Of a stretch of 64,000 nucleotides of DNA, positions 35,231 to 44,143 are shown in pieces. The position numbers were made by a program, and so were the translations under genes. The DNA is from DASYXT01 sp035934555 (GTDB lineage Bacteria > Verrucomicrobiota > Verrucomicrobiia > Limisphaerales > UBA8199). The notes beneath the pieces were generated by a model that ran no database searches, was not told the DNA's origin, and worked only from the letters and a program-made list of their open reading frames with translations. Where the stretch lies: NCBI GenBank assembly GCA_035934555.1, contig DASYXT010000080.1, positions 24,935-88,934 on the forward strand, in the 5' to 3' direction. Every line of letters begins with the position of its first letter. The stretch's first letter is position 1.

Positions 35231-36973
35231 ATGCCATTCATGGCAACCGCCGCACCTGCTGCAAGCCCCAAAACCGAGCTGAGGAGGATACGCCTGGTTC
35301 CGGGCGTGATGATGCTGCGCCAATACCGGCGAGAGTGGCTGGCGAACGACCTGTTAGCAGGGGTGAGCGTCTGCCTGGTGATGATCCCGGCGGTGCTTGC
35401 TTATGCGGCGCTTTTGGGTTTGGCTCCGCAACACGGCCTGTATGCGGCGCTGCTGCCACTGCTTGTCTATGGCGTGTTCGGCAGTTCCCGCCAGGTCATC
35501 GTGGGTCCGGACATCGCGATTACTTTGTTGTGCGCCAGTGCGATCGGACCGCTGGCAGGCGGCGACCCGGTCCGTGCCGCGAAACTGGCAGCGATAGTCG
35601 GCATCCTTGCGGGTTTATTGCTGTTGTTAGGCGCGCGCGCGCGTTTGGGCGCCGTCGCGGACTTCCTCTCCAAACCGGTGCTGGTGGGTTACATGACGGG
35701 GGCGGCGCTCATCCTGATGCTGTCGCAAGTGGACAAACTGCTGGGGATCTCGTTGCACCACACCAACTTCTTTCCGCGCCTGGCCGAATTGGCGAGGCAC
35801 CTGTCACAGCCGCATCGCATGACCGCATTGCTCGGGTTGGATTTGTTGGCGCTATTGTGGCTGACGCATCGGCTGGCGCCGCAGATTCCTGGGCCACTGG
35901 TGGCGTGTGCCGCCGCGCTGGGACTGTCGCTTGGGCTGGGATTGGAGCAGCAGGGCATCGCGGTGGTCGGCGCGTTTCCGGCCGGGTTGCCGCGGCCCGC
36001 GTGGCCTGGCTTTTCCTGGGAAGACATCCATAGCCTCCTGCCCGCGGCGATTGGCATTGCCTTGCTGACTTATACGGAGGGTATTTTGCTCGGACGCGCG
36101 TTCGCGGCCAAGAACGGATACGAAGTGGATGCCAACCAGGAACTCAACGCGCTTGGGCTGGCGGATGTGGCGGCTGGTTTCTTCCAGGGCTTCTGTATTA
36201 CCGGCAGCCAGGCGCGCACGACGCTCAATGACTCGGCCGGCGCCAGAACCCAGTTGTCCGGGTTGGTGGCGGCGGCAAGTCTTGTGCTGTTCCTGCTGTT
36301 CCTGACGCCGTGGATCGCCAAGTTGCCGCAGGTGGCGCTCGCCGCCATCCTGATTTACGCCAGCTTCGGCCTTATCGAACTGGCCACCATTCGCCGCATG
36401 TACCGGTTTTCCCCACAGAGCGCGGTAATTGCCGGGCTGACGACGTTGAGTGTGCTGGTGGCGGGAGTGATTCCTGGAATCGTTTTTGGCGTCGCGCTGT
36501 CGCTCCTGGGCTTGATCAACCGCATTTCGCACCCGCCCGATGCGGTCCTGAGCGAAGCGCCGGGCGGGGGTTTTCACGATTTGGGCACGCCGCGGCCAGG
36601 CTCGACGATTCCCGGCCTGCTCGTTTATCGTTTTTATGCGCCGCTGCTGTTTTCCAATGCAGGGCACTTTGTGCAGCGCGTCCGCGAGTTGCTCGCCGCA
36701 AGCCAGCAAGCGGTGCGGTGGTTCCTCCTGGACGCCCAGGCGATCACGGACATTGATGTGACGGCGGTGGAGGCCTTGCACGACCTGCACCGGGAACTTC
36801 AACAGAAGGGGATCAAGCTAAAAATCGCCCACGCCAACCCGCCATTGCGCGAACTGCTCCGCCGTACCGGCCTGGCCGGTGAGTTGGGCGCGGACAGCTT
36901 TTTCGCCTCCGTCCATGAGTGCGCCGAGAGGTTTAGGATTGAGTATCCCTTGGGAGTTGTCCCACCCCGATGA
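35231..36973 (+). CDS. SulP-family anion transporter with STAS domain
   Basis: A 580-residue inner-membrane transporter. Residues about 35-430 hold ten or more hydrophobic helices, including DLLAGVSVCLVMIPAVLAYAALLGL, the SulP signature region, and PQHGLYAALLPLLVYGVFG. The last 110 residues are a cytoplasmic STAS domain (VRWFLLDAQAITDIDVTAVEAL) with Asp where many have Ser. SulP proteins carry sulfate, bicarbonate or other anions; the substrate is not predictable. ATGs at 35231 and 35240 are both possible; an upstream in-frame GTG at 35192 would start right at the edge of the repeat element and is less likely. Confidence 0.93.
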   Translation: MPFMATAAPAASPKTELRRIRLVPGVMMLRQYRREWLANDLLAGVSVCLVMIPAVLAYAALLGLAPQHGLYAALLPLLVYGVFGSSRQVIVGPDIAITLLCASAIGPLAGGDPVRAAKLAAIVGILAGLLLLLGARARLGAVADFLSKPVLVGYMTGAALILMLSQVDKLLGISLHHTNFFPRLAELARHLSQPHRMTALLGLDLLALLWLTHRLAPQIPGPLVACAAALGLSLGLGLEQQGIAVVGAFPAGLPRPAWPGFSWEDIHSLLPAAIGIALLTYTEGILLGRAFAAKNGYEVDANQELNALGLADVAAGFFQGFCITGSQARTTLNDSAGARTQLSGLVAAASLVLFLLFLTPWIAKLPQVALAAILIYASFGLIELATIRRMYRFSPQSAVIAGLTTLSVLVAGVIPGIVFGVALSLLGLINRISHPPDAVLSEAPGGGFHDLGTPRPGSTIPGLLVYRFYAPLLFSNAGHFVQRVRELLAASQQAVRWFLLDAQAITDIDVTAVEALHDLHRELQQKGIKLKIAHANPPLRELLRRTGLAGELGADSFFASVHECAERFRIEYPLGVVPPR

Positions 36974-37040
36974 ATCCCCATGATCACCGTGGCCCAGAGT
37001 GGTGATTGAGCCAACCGCGAACCGTTGCTACCATCGCTCA

Positions 37041-37361
37041 ATGAGTAACGAGAAAATGGAGAACTCAAAGGGCTGCCGAGGCGTTGTTAAGCTGACACTG
37101 ACAGCGCCTTTGCTGGCATTGTTGCTTTGCGGTTGCGCCAGTCATTATGTGATGAAACTGAGCAACGGCACAGAAGTCACCACCGGCAGCAAACCTAAGC
37201 TCAAAGGCTCGACCTATTATTACAAAGCGGGCAACGGCCAGGTTGTCGCAGTGCCGCAAAGCCGCGTGATGGAAATTCGTCCCGCTTCGATGGGGGCAGC
37301 CGAGAACACGTTTCCGACTGCGCCGCCGCCGAAAAAGAAGCACTGGTGGCACTTTTGGTGA
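37041..37361 (+). CDS. YgdI/YgdR-like small lipoprotein
   Basis: A 106-residue lipoprotein: LTLTAPLLALLLCGC gives the lipobox with Cys near residue 31. The domain ASHYVMKLSNGTEVTTGSKP, then YYYKAGNGQVVAVPQSRVMEI, matches the DUF903 (YgdI/YgdR) SH3-like fold. The C-terminal tail is unusual: Pro- and Lys-rich, ending KKKHWWHFW. The function of the family is unknown, probably envelope related. The ATG at 37041 is chosen; an in-frame GTG at 36999 would extend it. Confidence 0.82.
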   Translation: MSNEKMENSKGCRGVVKLTLTAPLLALLLCGCASHYVMKLSNGTEVTTGSKPKLKGSTYYYKAGNGQVVAVPQSRVMEIRPASMGAAENTFPTAPPPKKKHWWHFW

Positions 37362-37404
37362 ACCGCACGAAGGCGAACCCCAACCGGAGATCAGAGGTTG
37401 GAAA

Positions 37405-38016
37405 TCAGAGGACAGGTCTCGCGCCCAGGAATTTCTGCACGTATTTGCCCAGGAGATCGGCTTCGAGATTAACGGCGTCGCCGACTTTGCGCTCGCGCAG
37501 CGCCGTCACTTCATACGTGTGCGGAATTATCCAAATGCGAAAGCCGCGTTTTGTGACGCCGGCGACCGTCAGGCTAATGCCATCGACGGCGATGGATCCT
37601 TTGAAAATGATGAAGCGCATGACCTCAGGCGGCGCGGCAATGTCCAGCACGTGATCCTGCCCCTGCCGCTCCCAGCGTATGAGCTTGCCCAAACCATCAA
37701 TGTGGCCGGTAACGAAGTGCCCGCCCAACTCGCCATTGGCCCGTAAAGGCCGCTCGAGATTCACCAACGAACCCCGCCGTGAGAATTGGAGGTTGGTACG
37801 TTTCCAAGTCTCGTTCAAGAGGTCGAACGTGGCGAGTTTGTCCGTGCCACGTTTGCTCACGTGCACGGCAGTGAGGCAGCAGCCGTTGACCGCGAGGCTG
37901 CCGCCGGCCTGCAAGCCCGTACCGCAGGTCCGCAGCGCCAGTGTCAGTTCAATCGACCGCGCACCCCGCTTGATCCGTTCGACCGTGCCGGTCTCTTCGA
38001 CAATGCCCGTAAACAT
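37405..38016 (-). CDS. ribE: Riboflavin synthase, alpha subunit
   Basis: Converts two 6,7-dimethyl-8-ribityllumazine molecules into riboflavin. The 203-residue protein has the obligatory MFTGIVEETG N-terminus, which sets the start at 38016 rather than the in-frame codon at 38046. It shows the two tandem lumazine-binding barrels, each with its signature: SLAVNGCCLTAVHV and SIAVDGISLTVAGV, and HFVTGHIDGLG. It is 101 bases downstream of ribD on the same strand. Confidence 0.96.
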   Translation of the reverse strand: MFTGIVEETGTVERIKRGARSIELTLALRTCGTGLQAGGSLAVNGCCLTAVHVSKRGTDKLATFDLLNETWKRTNLQFSRRGSLVNLERPLRANGELGGHFVTGHIDGLGKLIRWERQGQDHVLDIAAPPEVMRFIIFKGSIAVDGISLTVAGVTKRGFRIWIIPHTYEVTALRERKVGDAVNLEADLLGKYVQKFLGARPVL

Positions 38017-38117
38017 GCGGGCGTAGCATCCGCGGGCGAACGGCAATCGTCAAGGAATGTCAGGGGAAAGGATTAACAGAATTGCGAAAACCAGGAATGG
38101 TCGCCCTGTAAAGCCAG

Positions 38118-39284
38118 TCAATCGCGTCGATTCATCCGTCTGGCCTGGGCCGTACCCAGGCCTTGTCCTATATTTGCCGTCAGGAGCCAATCATTCCCTA
38201 TTGCCCGCCAACGCAGGTTTTCCAGTTCGAGCGTTTCTTGCACGTTACGCGCACCTTCGCCTGCGACCGCGCGTCGTGCCGATTGTCCGCCGACCACCAT
38301 TGGCGCATAAAAAAAAGCGATTCGTTGGGCCAGGCCGCCTAGCAAAAACGACGCGTTGACTTCCCCGCCTCCTTCCACCAGCAAAGCGAGCACTTCCTCC
38401 TTGCCGAGCAGGCGCAGCACCCATCCCAAGTCCAGCCAGCCTTCCCTCGCCTCGGGCGCGCGCACCACACGGACCCTTTTTTCCAGAGCGGCGACCCGGG
38501 CGCGAGGCGCGCGCGGCCCCACAAAGATCGTAGTCAGTACCGCGTGGGAATCGCTGACCACCCTGGCGCCCAGGGGCGTGCGCGCCTGAGAGTCCAGGAT
38601 GAATCGCCGCAGGGGCTTGTTCTGTTTTGTTCGCGCTGAGGGCGAACCGGCGCGTACCGTCAGCCAGGGGTTGTCTTGTATAACGGTGTTGATGCCCACG
38701 AGAATCCCGTCGGCGCCTTGGCGCAATTTCATCGCGACCGCTCGTGCGCTCGCACCGGTAATCCATTTTGATTCACCCCGAGACGTGGCGATTTTGCCAT
38801 CGAGCGTCATCGCCGCCTTCACGGTGACCAGGGGCGTGCGGTGCACGATCCAGTGATTGAACGCTTCGTTTAATTCAGCGCACGCTTGAGCCAGGACGCC
38901 GCCGGTGACGCGAATTCCCTCGCGTTCGAGCAAGGCCGCCGCGCGCCCGCAGTGGCATGGATTGGGATCGGTCGCGCCGAAAACAACGCGCCTGAGCCCG
39001 GCGCGAACAATCGCTTCCGTGCAAGGCGGGGTCCGTCCGTAGGTGGAGCAAGGCTCGAGGGTGACATACAGGGTTGCGCCCCTGACAGGCAGGCCGCGGG
39101 AATGCGCGTCTTGCAGCGCTTCAATTTCGGCGTGGGGCTCGCCGGCGCGGTGATGCCAGCCTTGCCCCAGCACCCGAGGGCCTTTGACCAAAACCGCGCC
39201 CACGATTGGATTAGGCGACGTGGCACCGTAGCCACGGCGGGCCAGCCGCAGCGCCTGCCGCATATAGGCGAGGTCCGCGCTCAT
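38118..39284 (-). CDS. ribD: Bifunctional riboflavin deaminase/reductase RibD
   Basis: Carries out the second and third steps of riboflavin synthesis. The N-terminal deaminase has H51-A-E and the zinc Cys in EPCSTYGRTPPC (C79, C88). The C-terminal NADPH reductase starts at VKAAMTLDGKIATSRGESKWITG and continues with GADGILVGINTVIQDNPWLTVR and LLVEGGGEVNASFL. At 388 residues the length is normal. Its ATG overlaps the ftsY stop by four bases (ATGA), so the two are translationally coupled. A second reductase-only paralogue lies at 26.4 kb. Confidence 0.96.
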   Translation of the reverse strand: MSADLAYMRQALRLARRGYGATSPNPIVGAVLVKGPRVLGQGWHHRAGEPHAEIEALQDAHSRGLPVRGATLYVTLEPCSTYGRTPPCTEAIVRAGLRRVVFGATDPNPCHCGRAAALLEREGIRVTGGVLAQACAELNEAFNHWIVHRTPLVTVKAAMTLDGKIATSRGESKWITGASARAVAMKLRQGADGILVGINTVIQDNPWLTVRAGSPSARTKQNKPLRRFILDSQARTPLGARVVSDSHAVLTTIFVGPRAPRARVAALEKRVRVVRAPEAREGWLDLGWVLRLLGKEEVLALLVEGGGEVNASFLLGGLAQRIAFFYAPMVVGGQSARRAVAGEGARNVQETLELENLRWRAIGNDWLLTANIGQGLGTAQARRMNRRD

Positions 39285-40192
39285 TCCTCGAACAAGGCAT
39301 GGGCGAAGTCTTTCGGATCGAATGGCTGAAGATCATCGGGTTGCTCACCGAGCCCGATGAATTTTATCGGCAGGTTCAGCTCTTTCTGAATGGCAACGAC
39401 CATGCCGCCTTTGCTGGTTCCATCGAGTTTGGTGACCACCAACCCGGTTACGGGCACGGCTTTGTGGAACTCGCGCGCCTGGTTGAGCGCGTTCATGCCG
39501 GTGCTGGCGTCCAGCACCAACAACACCTCATGCGGCGCCCCCGGCAATTGTTTGCCCATGACGCGGTGCACCTTTTGCAATTCCTGCATCAGGTTGTGTT
39601 TGGTGTGCAGCCGGCCGGCGGTATCGACAAATACAAAATCCGCTTTGCGCGCTTGAGCGGCCGTCAGCGCATCGTGCGCCACCGCCGCGGCATCCGCGCC
39701 GTAAGAACCGGAAACCACTTCCACCTCGAGGCGCTGGCCCCAGAGCTTAAGTTGTTCAATAGCGGCAGCGCGGAAGGTATCGCACGCGGCCAGCAACGCG
39801 GTCTGGCCGCGGCCCTTCACCCAGTGCGCGAGCTTGGCGGCGGTGGTGGTCTTGCCAGTGCCGTTGACGCCGACCACCGATACCACAGTTGGCCCGGCTG
39901 GGGCGCGGAGCAGTTCGGCGCGGTTGGCCGCGAGGCTCTTCTCGACTTGCTTTTCTGCGACCTCGAAGACGTCGAGTCCCTCGCCGCCCTGGGTTTCGTA
40001 GGCATGCTTTACTGCATTAATGATTTGCGAGGTCATCGCCATGCCCAGATCGGCGCCGATCAGCGCCGCCTCAAGTTGCTCGAGCGCCTCGGCATCCAGC
40101 CGCGGCGAGCGCGTCACGATGCGCTTAATCTCGTGCGTCAGTTTCTGGTGCGTCTTTTGAAGACCAGCCTTGAATTTGGCAAACAAACCCAT
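39281..40192 (-). CDS. ftsY: Signal recognition particle receptor FtsY
   Basis: The SRP receptor GTPase that delivers ribosomes to the Sec translocon. The 303-residue protein consists of the NG domain only; the acidic N-terminal A domain of E. coli FtsY is absent, as in many bacteria. Motifs are VVGVNGTGKTTTAAKLA (G1), DTFRAAAIEQLKLW, VDTAGRLHTKHNLMQEL (G3), TKLDGTSKGGM (G4) and FIGLGEQPDDLQPFD near the C-terminus. A basic amphipathic helix at the N-terminus probably contacts the membrane. It is coupled to ribD by a four-base overlap. Confidence 0.97.
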   Translation of the reverse strand: MGLFAKFKAGLQKTHQKLTHEIKRIVTRSPRLDAEALEQLEAALIGADLGMAMTSQIINAVKHAYETQGGEGLDVFEVAEKQVEKSLAANRAELLRAPAGPTVVSVVGVNGTGKTTTAAKLAHWVKGRGQTALLAACDTFRAAAIEQLKLWGQRLEVEVVSGSYGADAAAVAHDALTAAQARKADFVFVDTAGRLHTKHNLMQELQKVHRVMGKQLPGAPHEVLLVLDASTGMNALNQAREFHKAVPVTGLVVTKLDGTSKGGMVVAIQKELNLPIKFIGLGEQPDDLQPFDPKDFAHALFEE

Positions 40193-40222
40193 GGTTAAAA
40201 TAGTCAGGTCAGCGCTGCGTCC

Positions 40223-41080
40223 CTATGCCGCGCTGCCTTGATGAATGGCGTGGATGGCGCTTTTCCGGGCGGCGGCCCTGGACTTGAGCGCTTTAACGTG
40301 CTGATAGGGCAGTTTGACTGTGCCCATTACCGGTTTGCCTTTGCTGGCGCCGTGACAGTCGGAACCGCCCGTGATTAGCAGGTGCAGCCGGGCGGCCATT
40401 TCCAGGTAGTGTTCAGAAGTCCCGGTCGAATGTTTGGTATGAAAACACTCCAGTCCGTCCAGCCCAGCCTGGGCCAACTCAGGAATGACCTCGTCGCTGC
40501 GGTTCAAACCCGGGTGGGCCATCACCGCAACGCCGCCGGCCTGATGCAGCAACTCGATCGCGTTATGCGCGGAGATTTTGAATTTTGGCACCCAGGCCGG
40601 CCGGTTCTTTTTCAGGAACCGCTCGAAGGCTTCGTCCAGGTTGCCGCACAAGCCGGCCTCGACCAGCGCCCGCGCGACATGCGGACGTCCGGGCGAGCGG
40701 CAATTCGCCAGCGCAAAAACAGCGTCAGCGGCCAGCGGCACCCCTAGCCCGTTGAGGCGTTGGACCATCTCGTGGATGCGGTTCTGTCGCGTGGCTTGAA
40801 ACTTGGCGATTTCGGAAAGCAACCGCGGATTGGCCACTTCGAGGAAATATCCGAGAATATGAATCTCGTGCCCGCCAAGCTCGGCCGTCAGTTCTGTGCC
40901 CGGGATGAATTCGATGCCGGCAGCCTGACAAGCCCGCGCGGTTGGCTCGCAGCCCTCGACGGTGTCGTGATCGGTTAACGCGACTGCCGCAAAGCCGTGC
41001 CGCTTCGCCTGGGCGGCGAGTTCCTCCGGCGAGTAGGTCCCGTCAGAGAATCGGGTATGGAGGTGGAGGTCGGCGAACAT
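40223..41080 (-). CDS. PHP-domain phosphoesterase (RNase AM/nucleoside bisphosphatase-like)
   Basis: A 285-residue PHP protein with the metal-binding motifs DLHLHTRFSDG, ALTDHDTVEGC, GTELTAELGGHEIHILGYF, MAHPG and a final SDCHG. This matches the YciV/RnmA-type family that removes nucleotides from RNA 5' ends or dephosphorylates 3',5'-bisphosphonucleotides. It lies 30 bases upstream of ftsY and 12 bases after nusB, on the same strand, so nusB, this gene, ftsY, ribD and perhaps ribE may form one transcript. Confidence 0.92.
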   Translation of the reverse strand: MFADLHLHTRFSDGTYSPEELAAQAKRHGFAAVALTDHDTVEGCEPTARACQAAGIEFIPGTELTAELGGHEIHILGYFLEVANPRLLSEIAKFQATRQNRIHEMVQRLNGLGVPLAADAVFALANCRSPGRPHVARALVEAGLCGNLDEAFERFLKKNRPAWVPKFKISAHNAIELLHQAGGVAVMAHPGLNRSDEVIPELAQAGLDGLECFHTKHSTGTSEHYLEMAARLHLLITGGSDCHGASKGKPVMGTVKLPYQHVKALKSRAAARKSAIHAIHQGSAA

Positions 41081-41092
41081 CGACGGCTCAGT

Positions 41093-41593
41093 TCATTTGA
41101 CTTCGCGGGCGGGACGCAACAACTCGCTTTTGACCTTGTCCAGGATACCGTTGACAAATTTGCCGCTATCCTGCGTCGAGAATTTCTTGGCGATATCAAC
41201 CGCTTCGTTAATGCTGACTACCGGCGGAATATCTTCGCGGTGCAGCATCTCAAAGATGCCAAGGCGCAGGATGTTTCGATCCACCGCCGCGATGCGGTGC
41301 AGTTCCCAGTTTTTTGCGTGCTTCTTTATCAGCTCGTCCGCCTCGACCCGGTTTTCCAGCGCACCGCGGATGAGGGGTTCGGCAAACAGCCGAATGGCAG
41401 CTTCCTCGGTGCTGGGCGGAGGCAATTCAATCCGTTCGCCCCAGGTGGCGCCGCCTTTGTCCTCAGCCAAGGCGGCCGCCCGTTGCGAATCCCAGAACTG
41501 GTTGAGGGCAGCTTCCAGATCTTCCGGTGGATTTAAATCATACTGGAATAGGAACTGCACAGCGCGTTCACGCGCCTCTCTTCGCTTGCCCAT
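41093..41593 (-). CDS. nusB: Transcription antitermination protein NusB
   Basis: NusB with NusE binds boxA in rRNA leaders. The 166-residue protein starts MGKRREARERAVQFLFQYDL, a typical NusB N-terminus, and contains IDRNILRLGIFEML-like AVDRNILRLGIFEMLHRED, PPVVSINEAVDIAKKF and SGKFVNGILDKV. It is about 25 residues longer than E. coli NusB owing to an insertion around residues 30-65. The open frame extends upstream to 41902 through a degenerate repeat, which is not protein-like, so the ATG at 41593 is used. Confidence 0.95.
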   Translation of the reverse strand: MGKRREARERAVQFLFQYDLNPPEDLEAALNQFWDSQRAAALAEDKGGATWGERIELPPPSTEEAAIRLFAEPLIRGALENRVEADELIKKHAKNWELHRIAAVDRNILRLGIFEMLHREDIPPVVSINEAVDIAKKFSTQDSGKFVNGILDKVKSELLRPAREVK

Positions 41594-41664
41594 ACCCCCA
41601 CCATGCCGCAGAAAATCACCGCGCGAAACGAAAAAATCAGCCCTGGCCCATCCCGAGACCGCCC

Positions 41665-41782
41665 GAGTGCGGACATTCAGGGTCAGCAGCAGCTTCCGAA
41701 CGCCAGCACAGCTCGCATTTGTTTTCGGTTTTTGGGGGATGTTGCTGCGGACAAAAATTTCTGACAGGAATGTCCGCGCTCC
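41665..41782. repeat. Inverted-repeat element, copy 4 (divergent subtype)
   Basis: Left arm about 41665-41693 and right arm 41741-41782 pair imperfectly. The right arm begins GTTGCTGCGGAC like the other copies but has a longer inner palindrome built on GCGGACATTCCTGTCAG-like sequence instead of CTTTAG. It fills the 291-base gap between the nusB start and the metalloprotease-like gene. Confidence 0.6.
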
Positions 41783-41884
41783 GCCCGCCGTCACTGAACC
41801 CATACGTGCAAGAAGGATTCTCCACCTTGACTTCTGCGCCGCATGGGCGAGGGTGAACGCCGGAATTCCCGGTACCCATAATAG

Positions 41885-43060
41885 ATGAACACAAATAAAC
41901 AACTCTCAGCCGTTGCCTGTTTGCTGCTTTCGGTGTCCCTGGTCCGCGCAGGGGGCCTGGTGATCACCCCGACGTTTGACTCGACCATCACAACCGATCC
42001 CAATGCCGCGACGATTGAAAACTCAATCAATGCCGCGATTCAATATTACGAGCGCCAGTTTGGTGATCCGATTACCGTCACGATTCTGTTCCAGGAGATG
42101 GGCAGCGGGTTGGGGCAAAGCTCCACCTATTACAGCACCATGACCTATTCGGACTATTTTACTGCGCTGACGGCCGACGCGACGACAACAAATGATGCGA
42201 TTGCCCTGGCGCACCTGCCCGGCGGCCCAAACAACCCGGTCGATGGGACGCCCAACATCGATGTGACCACCGCCAACCAGCGCGCCATCGGCTTTAACAC
42301 CACTCCACCGCCCGGTCAGCCCGACAGTACAATTGGTTTGAACACCTCGCTCATGAACCTCGACCGCACCACCATCGATCCGAATAAGTACGATCTAATG
42401 GCGGTCGTCTGGCACGAAATTGATGAAGCCCTGGGCACCTCCTCCGGCCTCGGCCAGGGCAATATCCGCCCGGTGGACTTGTTCCGCTATACCGCTGAGG
42501 GCAGTCGCACTTACACAACCGCGGGGGACGATGCTTATTTTTCCATCGACGGTGGCGCCACCGATCTCGCCCGTTACAATCAGGATGCCTCCGGCGATTA
42601 CGGCGATTGGTGGAGTACCGGGCCACATACCCCGCAGGTGCAGGATGCCTTCGGGACGCCTGGCGCGACGCCCAATCCGGGCGTCGAACTGATCGTGCTG
42701 GATGTGATCGGCTACGATCTCGCCTCGGCGGTGCCGCCGCCAATGCTTCAGGTTGTGCCCGGCCCCGGCAACGCGGTTACGCTCACCTGGAATACCGTCT
42801 CGCGGCGAACCTACCAGCTCCAGTACGCCACGAACCTGAATTCGCCCATCACTTGGAATAACCTGGGCGCGCCGATTACCGGCACCGGGTCTCCCCTCAC
42901 CCTTTCCGATTCCGCAACCAACCCGATGCGGTTCTATCGTGTGCTGCTTGCGCCCGACCCGCTCAGCGCAGCAACTCCAAGGCCGTCCGCAATGGCCACC
43001 GGCCCGCTACAGCTCCGGACTACCTATTTGCGCCCAAAAGCGTTAACTGCTCCGCGCTGA
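41885..43060 (+). CDS. Exported metalloprotease-like protein (NF038122-like) with shared C-terminal module
   Basis: The 391-residue protein has a signal peptide (LSAVACLLLSVSLVRAG). The domain up to about residue 285 resembles the NF038122-type secreted metalloproteases: LNTSLMNLDR, then LMAVVWHEIDEALGTSSGLG, and a downstream HTPQVQDAFGTPGATPN. The zinc motif reads HEIDE rather than HExxH; I recall HEIDE as recurrent in this group, but cannot verify it. The C-terminal region (YQLQYATNLNSPITWNNLG, ending FYRVLLAP) matches two other exported proteins here, with a 30-residue tail after it. The stop overlaps the convergent dehydrogenase gene by 18 bases. Confidence 0.8.
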   Translation: MNTNKQLSAVACLLLSVSLVRAGGLVITPTFDSTITTDPNAATIENSINAAIQYYERQFGDPITVTILFQEMGSGLGQSSTYYSTMTYSDYFTALTADATTTNDAIALAHLPGGPNNPVDGTPNIDVTTANQRAIGFNTTPPPGQPDSTIGLNTSLMNLDRTTIDPNKYDLMAVVWHEIDEALGTSSGLGQGNIRPVDLFRYTAEGSRTYTTAGDDAYFSIDGGATDLARYNQDASGDYGDWWSTGPHTPQVQDAFGTPGATPNPGVELIVLDVIGYDLASAVPPPMLQVVPGPGNAVTLTWNTVSRRTYQLQYATNLNSPITWNNLGAPITGTGSPLTLSDSATNPMRFYRVLLAPDPLSAATPRPSAMATGPLQLRTTYLRPKALTAPR

Positions 43061-44143
43061 GGCTGACCCGCTCGAAGCCGGCGCGGACGAGGTAACGGCA
43101 GGTTTGTTCGCGTTTGGTTTCAGCACGACCTTGAGCAAGCCCGATTCCTGCCGGTGCAAGCGGTTAAACCACGCGGCGCCTTCGGCCAGTGGCGCGACCG
43201 CGCTCAATAGGGGCGCGGCCGCTAGCGCCCCGCGAGCCAGCATGTCCAGGCAGGCAGGGTACTCCCCGCGCGACGCACAGGAGCCGTAGAGCGTCAGTTC
43301 GCGCGTGACCGCGAGCTGCAAAGGAAAATCCACTTTGGGCGAAACGTTGCCGACGAGCGTCACGGAACCGCCCTTGCGCACCGAACGCAGGGCCAGCTCG
43401 ACGGTGGAGCTCAAGCCGACCGCCTCAAAAGCGCACTCGGCGCCCTGGCCGGCGGTGAGCTGCTGAATCCGCGCGGGGACATCTTCTGTTTTTGGGTTGA
43501 GCACGTGTGTGGCGCCCAACTTTGACGCCAATTCGAGGCGGTCAGGGGCCAGGTCCACAACTAGCAATTGGCCGCAGCCGGACTGGCGCAGTGCCTGAAC
43601 CAGTGCGAGGCCAATCATGCCGGCGCCGAACACCACGACGGTATCGTTCAGGACCGGCGCGGCGCGGCGGACCGCATGCAACGCAATCGCAAAAGGCTCA
43701 GCCAGCGCGGCTTGCTCGAAGCTCAACGCTGCCGGCACGCGATACAAAATCCGTGAGGGAACCGCAACAAACTCCGCAAACGCGCCGTTTTGGCGATAAT
43801 CCTCGCACGAAACGCCCAATACCCGGCGCGCGTTGCACAGGTTAATTTCCCCCCGCCGGCAATATTCGCACCGGCCGCAGTAAATCGTTGAATCGAATGT
43901 GACGCGGTCGCCCAGCGACCAGCCACGCACGGACTGCCCGAGGGCGGCAATCGTTCCAGCCGCCTCATGACCCATGATGAGCGGCGGCCGCCTCCGGCCG
44001 GTACTGCCGTCCATCCCGTGCACGTCGCTGCCACAGATGCCGCAGGCGGCCACCGCGACGAGCACCTCGTCCGCGCCGGGTTGCGGCTCGGGCACCTCAA
44101 GATAATCGAAGCGGTTATATTCCTGCAGCACGAGCGCTTTCAT
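43043..44143 (-). CDS. Zinc-dependent medium-chain alcohol/polyol dehydrogenase
   Basis: A 366-residue MDR dehydrogenase of the sorbitol/threonine dehydrogenase group. The catalytic zinc site is CGICGSDVHG and GHEAAG; the structural zinc uses four Cys in CGRCEYCRRGEINLC. The NAD-binding fold has VFGAGMIGLALVQALR with Asp in VVDLAPDRL, pointing to NAD. The substrate is probably a polyol or sugar acid, given the MFS transporter gene just upstream whose stop overlaps this ATG by four bases. The last 15 residues, rich in Ser/Ala, are probably dispensable. Confidence 0.9.
   Translation of the reverse strand: MKALVLQEYNRFDYLEVPEPQPGADEVLVAVAACGICGSDVHGMDGSTGRRRPPLIMGHEAAGTIAALGQSVRGWSLGDRVTFDSTIYCGRCEYCRRGEINLCNARRVLGVSCEDYRQNGAFAEFVAVPSRILYRVPAALSFEQAALAEPFAIALHAVRRAAPVLNDTVVVFGAGMIGLALVQALRQSGCGQLLVVDLAPDRLELASKLGATHVLNPKTEDVPARIQQLTAGQGAECAFEAVGLSSTVELALRSVRKGGSVTLVGNVSPKVDFPLQLAVTRELTLYGSCASRGEYPACLDMLARGALAAAPLLSAVAPLAEGAAWFNRLHRQESGLLKVVLKPNANKPAVTSSAPASSGSASARSS

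Noticed and set aside
34799..35323. 174-codon version of the FmdB-type gene
   Set aside because: The extra upstream part runs through the repeat at 35112-35190 and is not conserved-looking; the family always starts MPIYEY.
35852..36802. 316-codon open frame on the minus strand
   Set aside because: Antisense to the SulP transporter, with Gln/Arg-rich low complexity.
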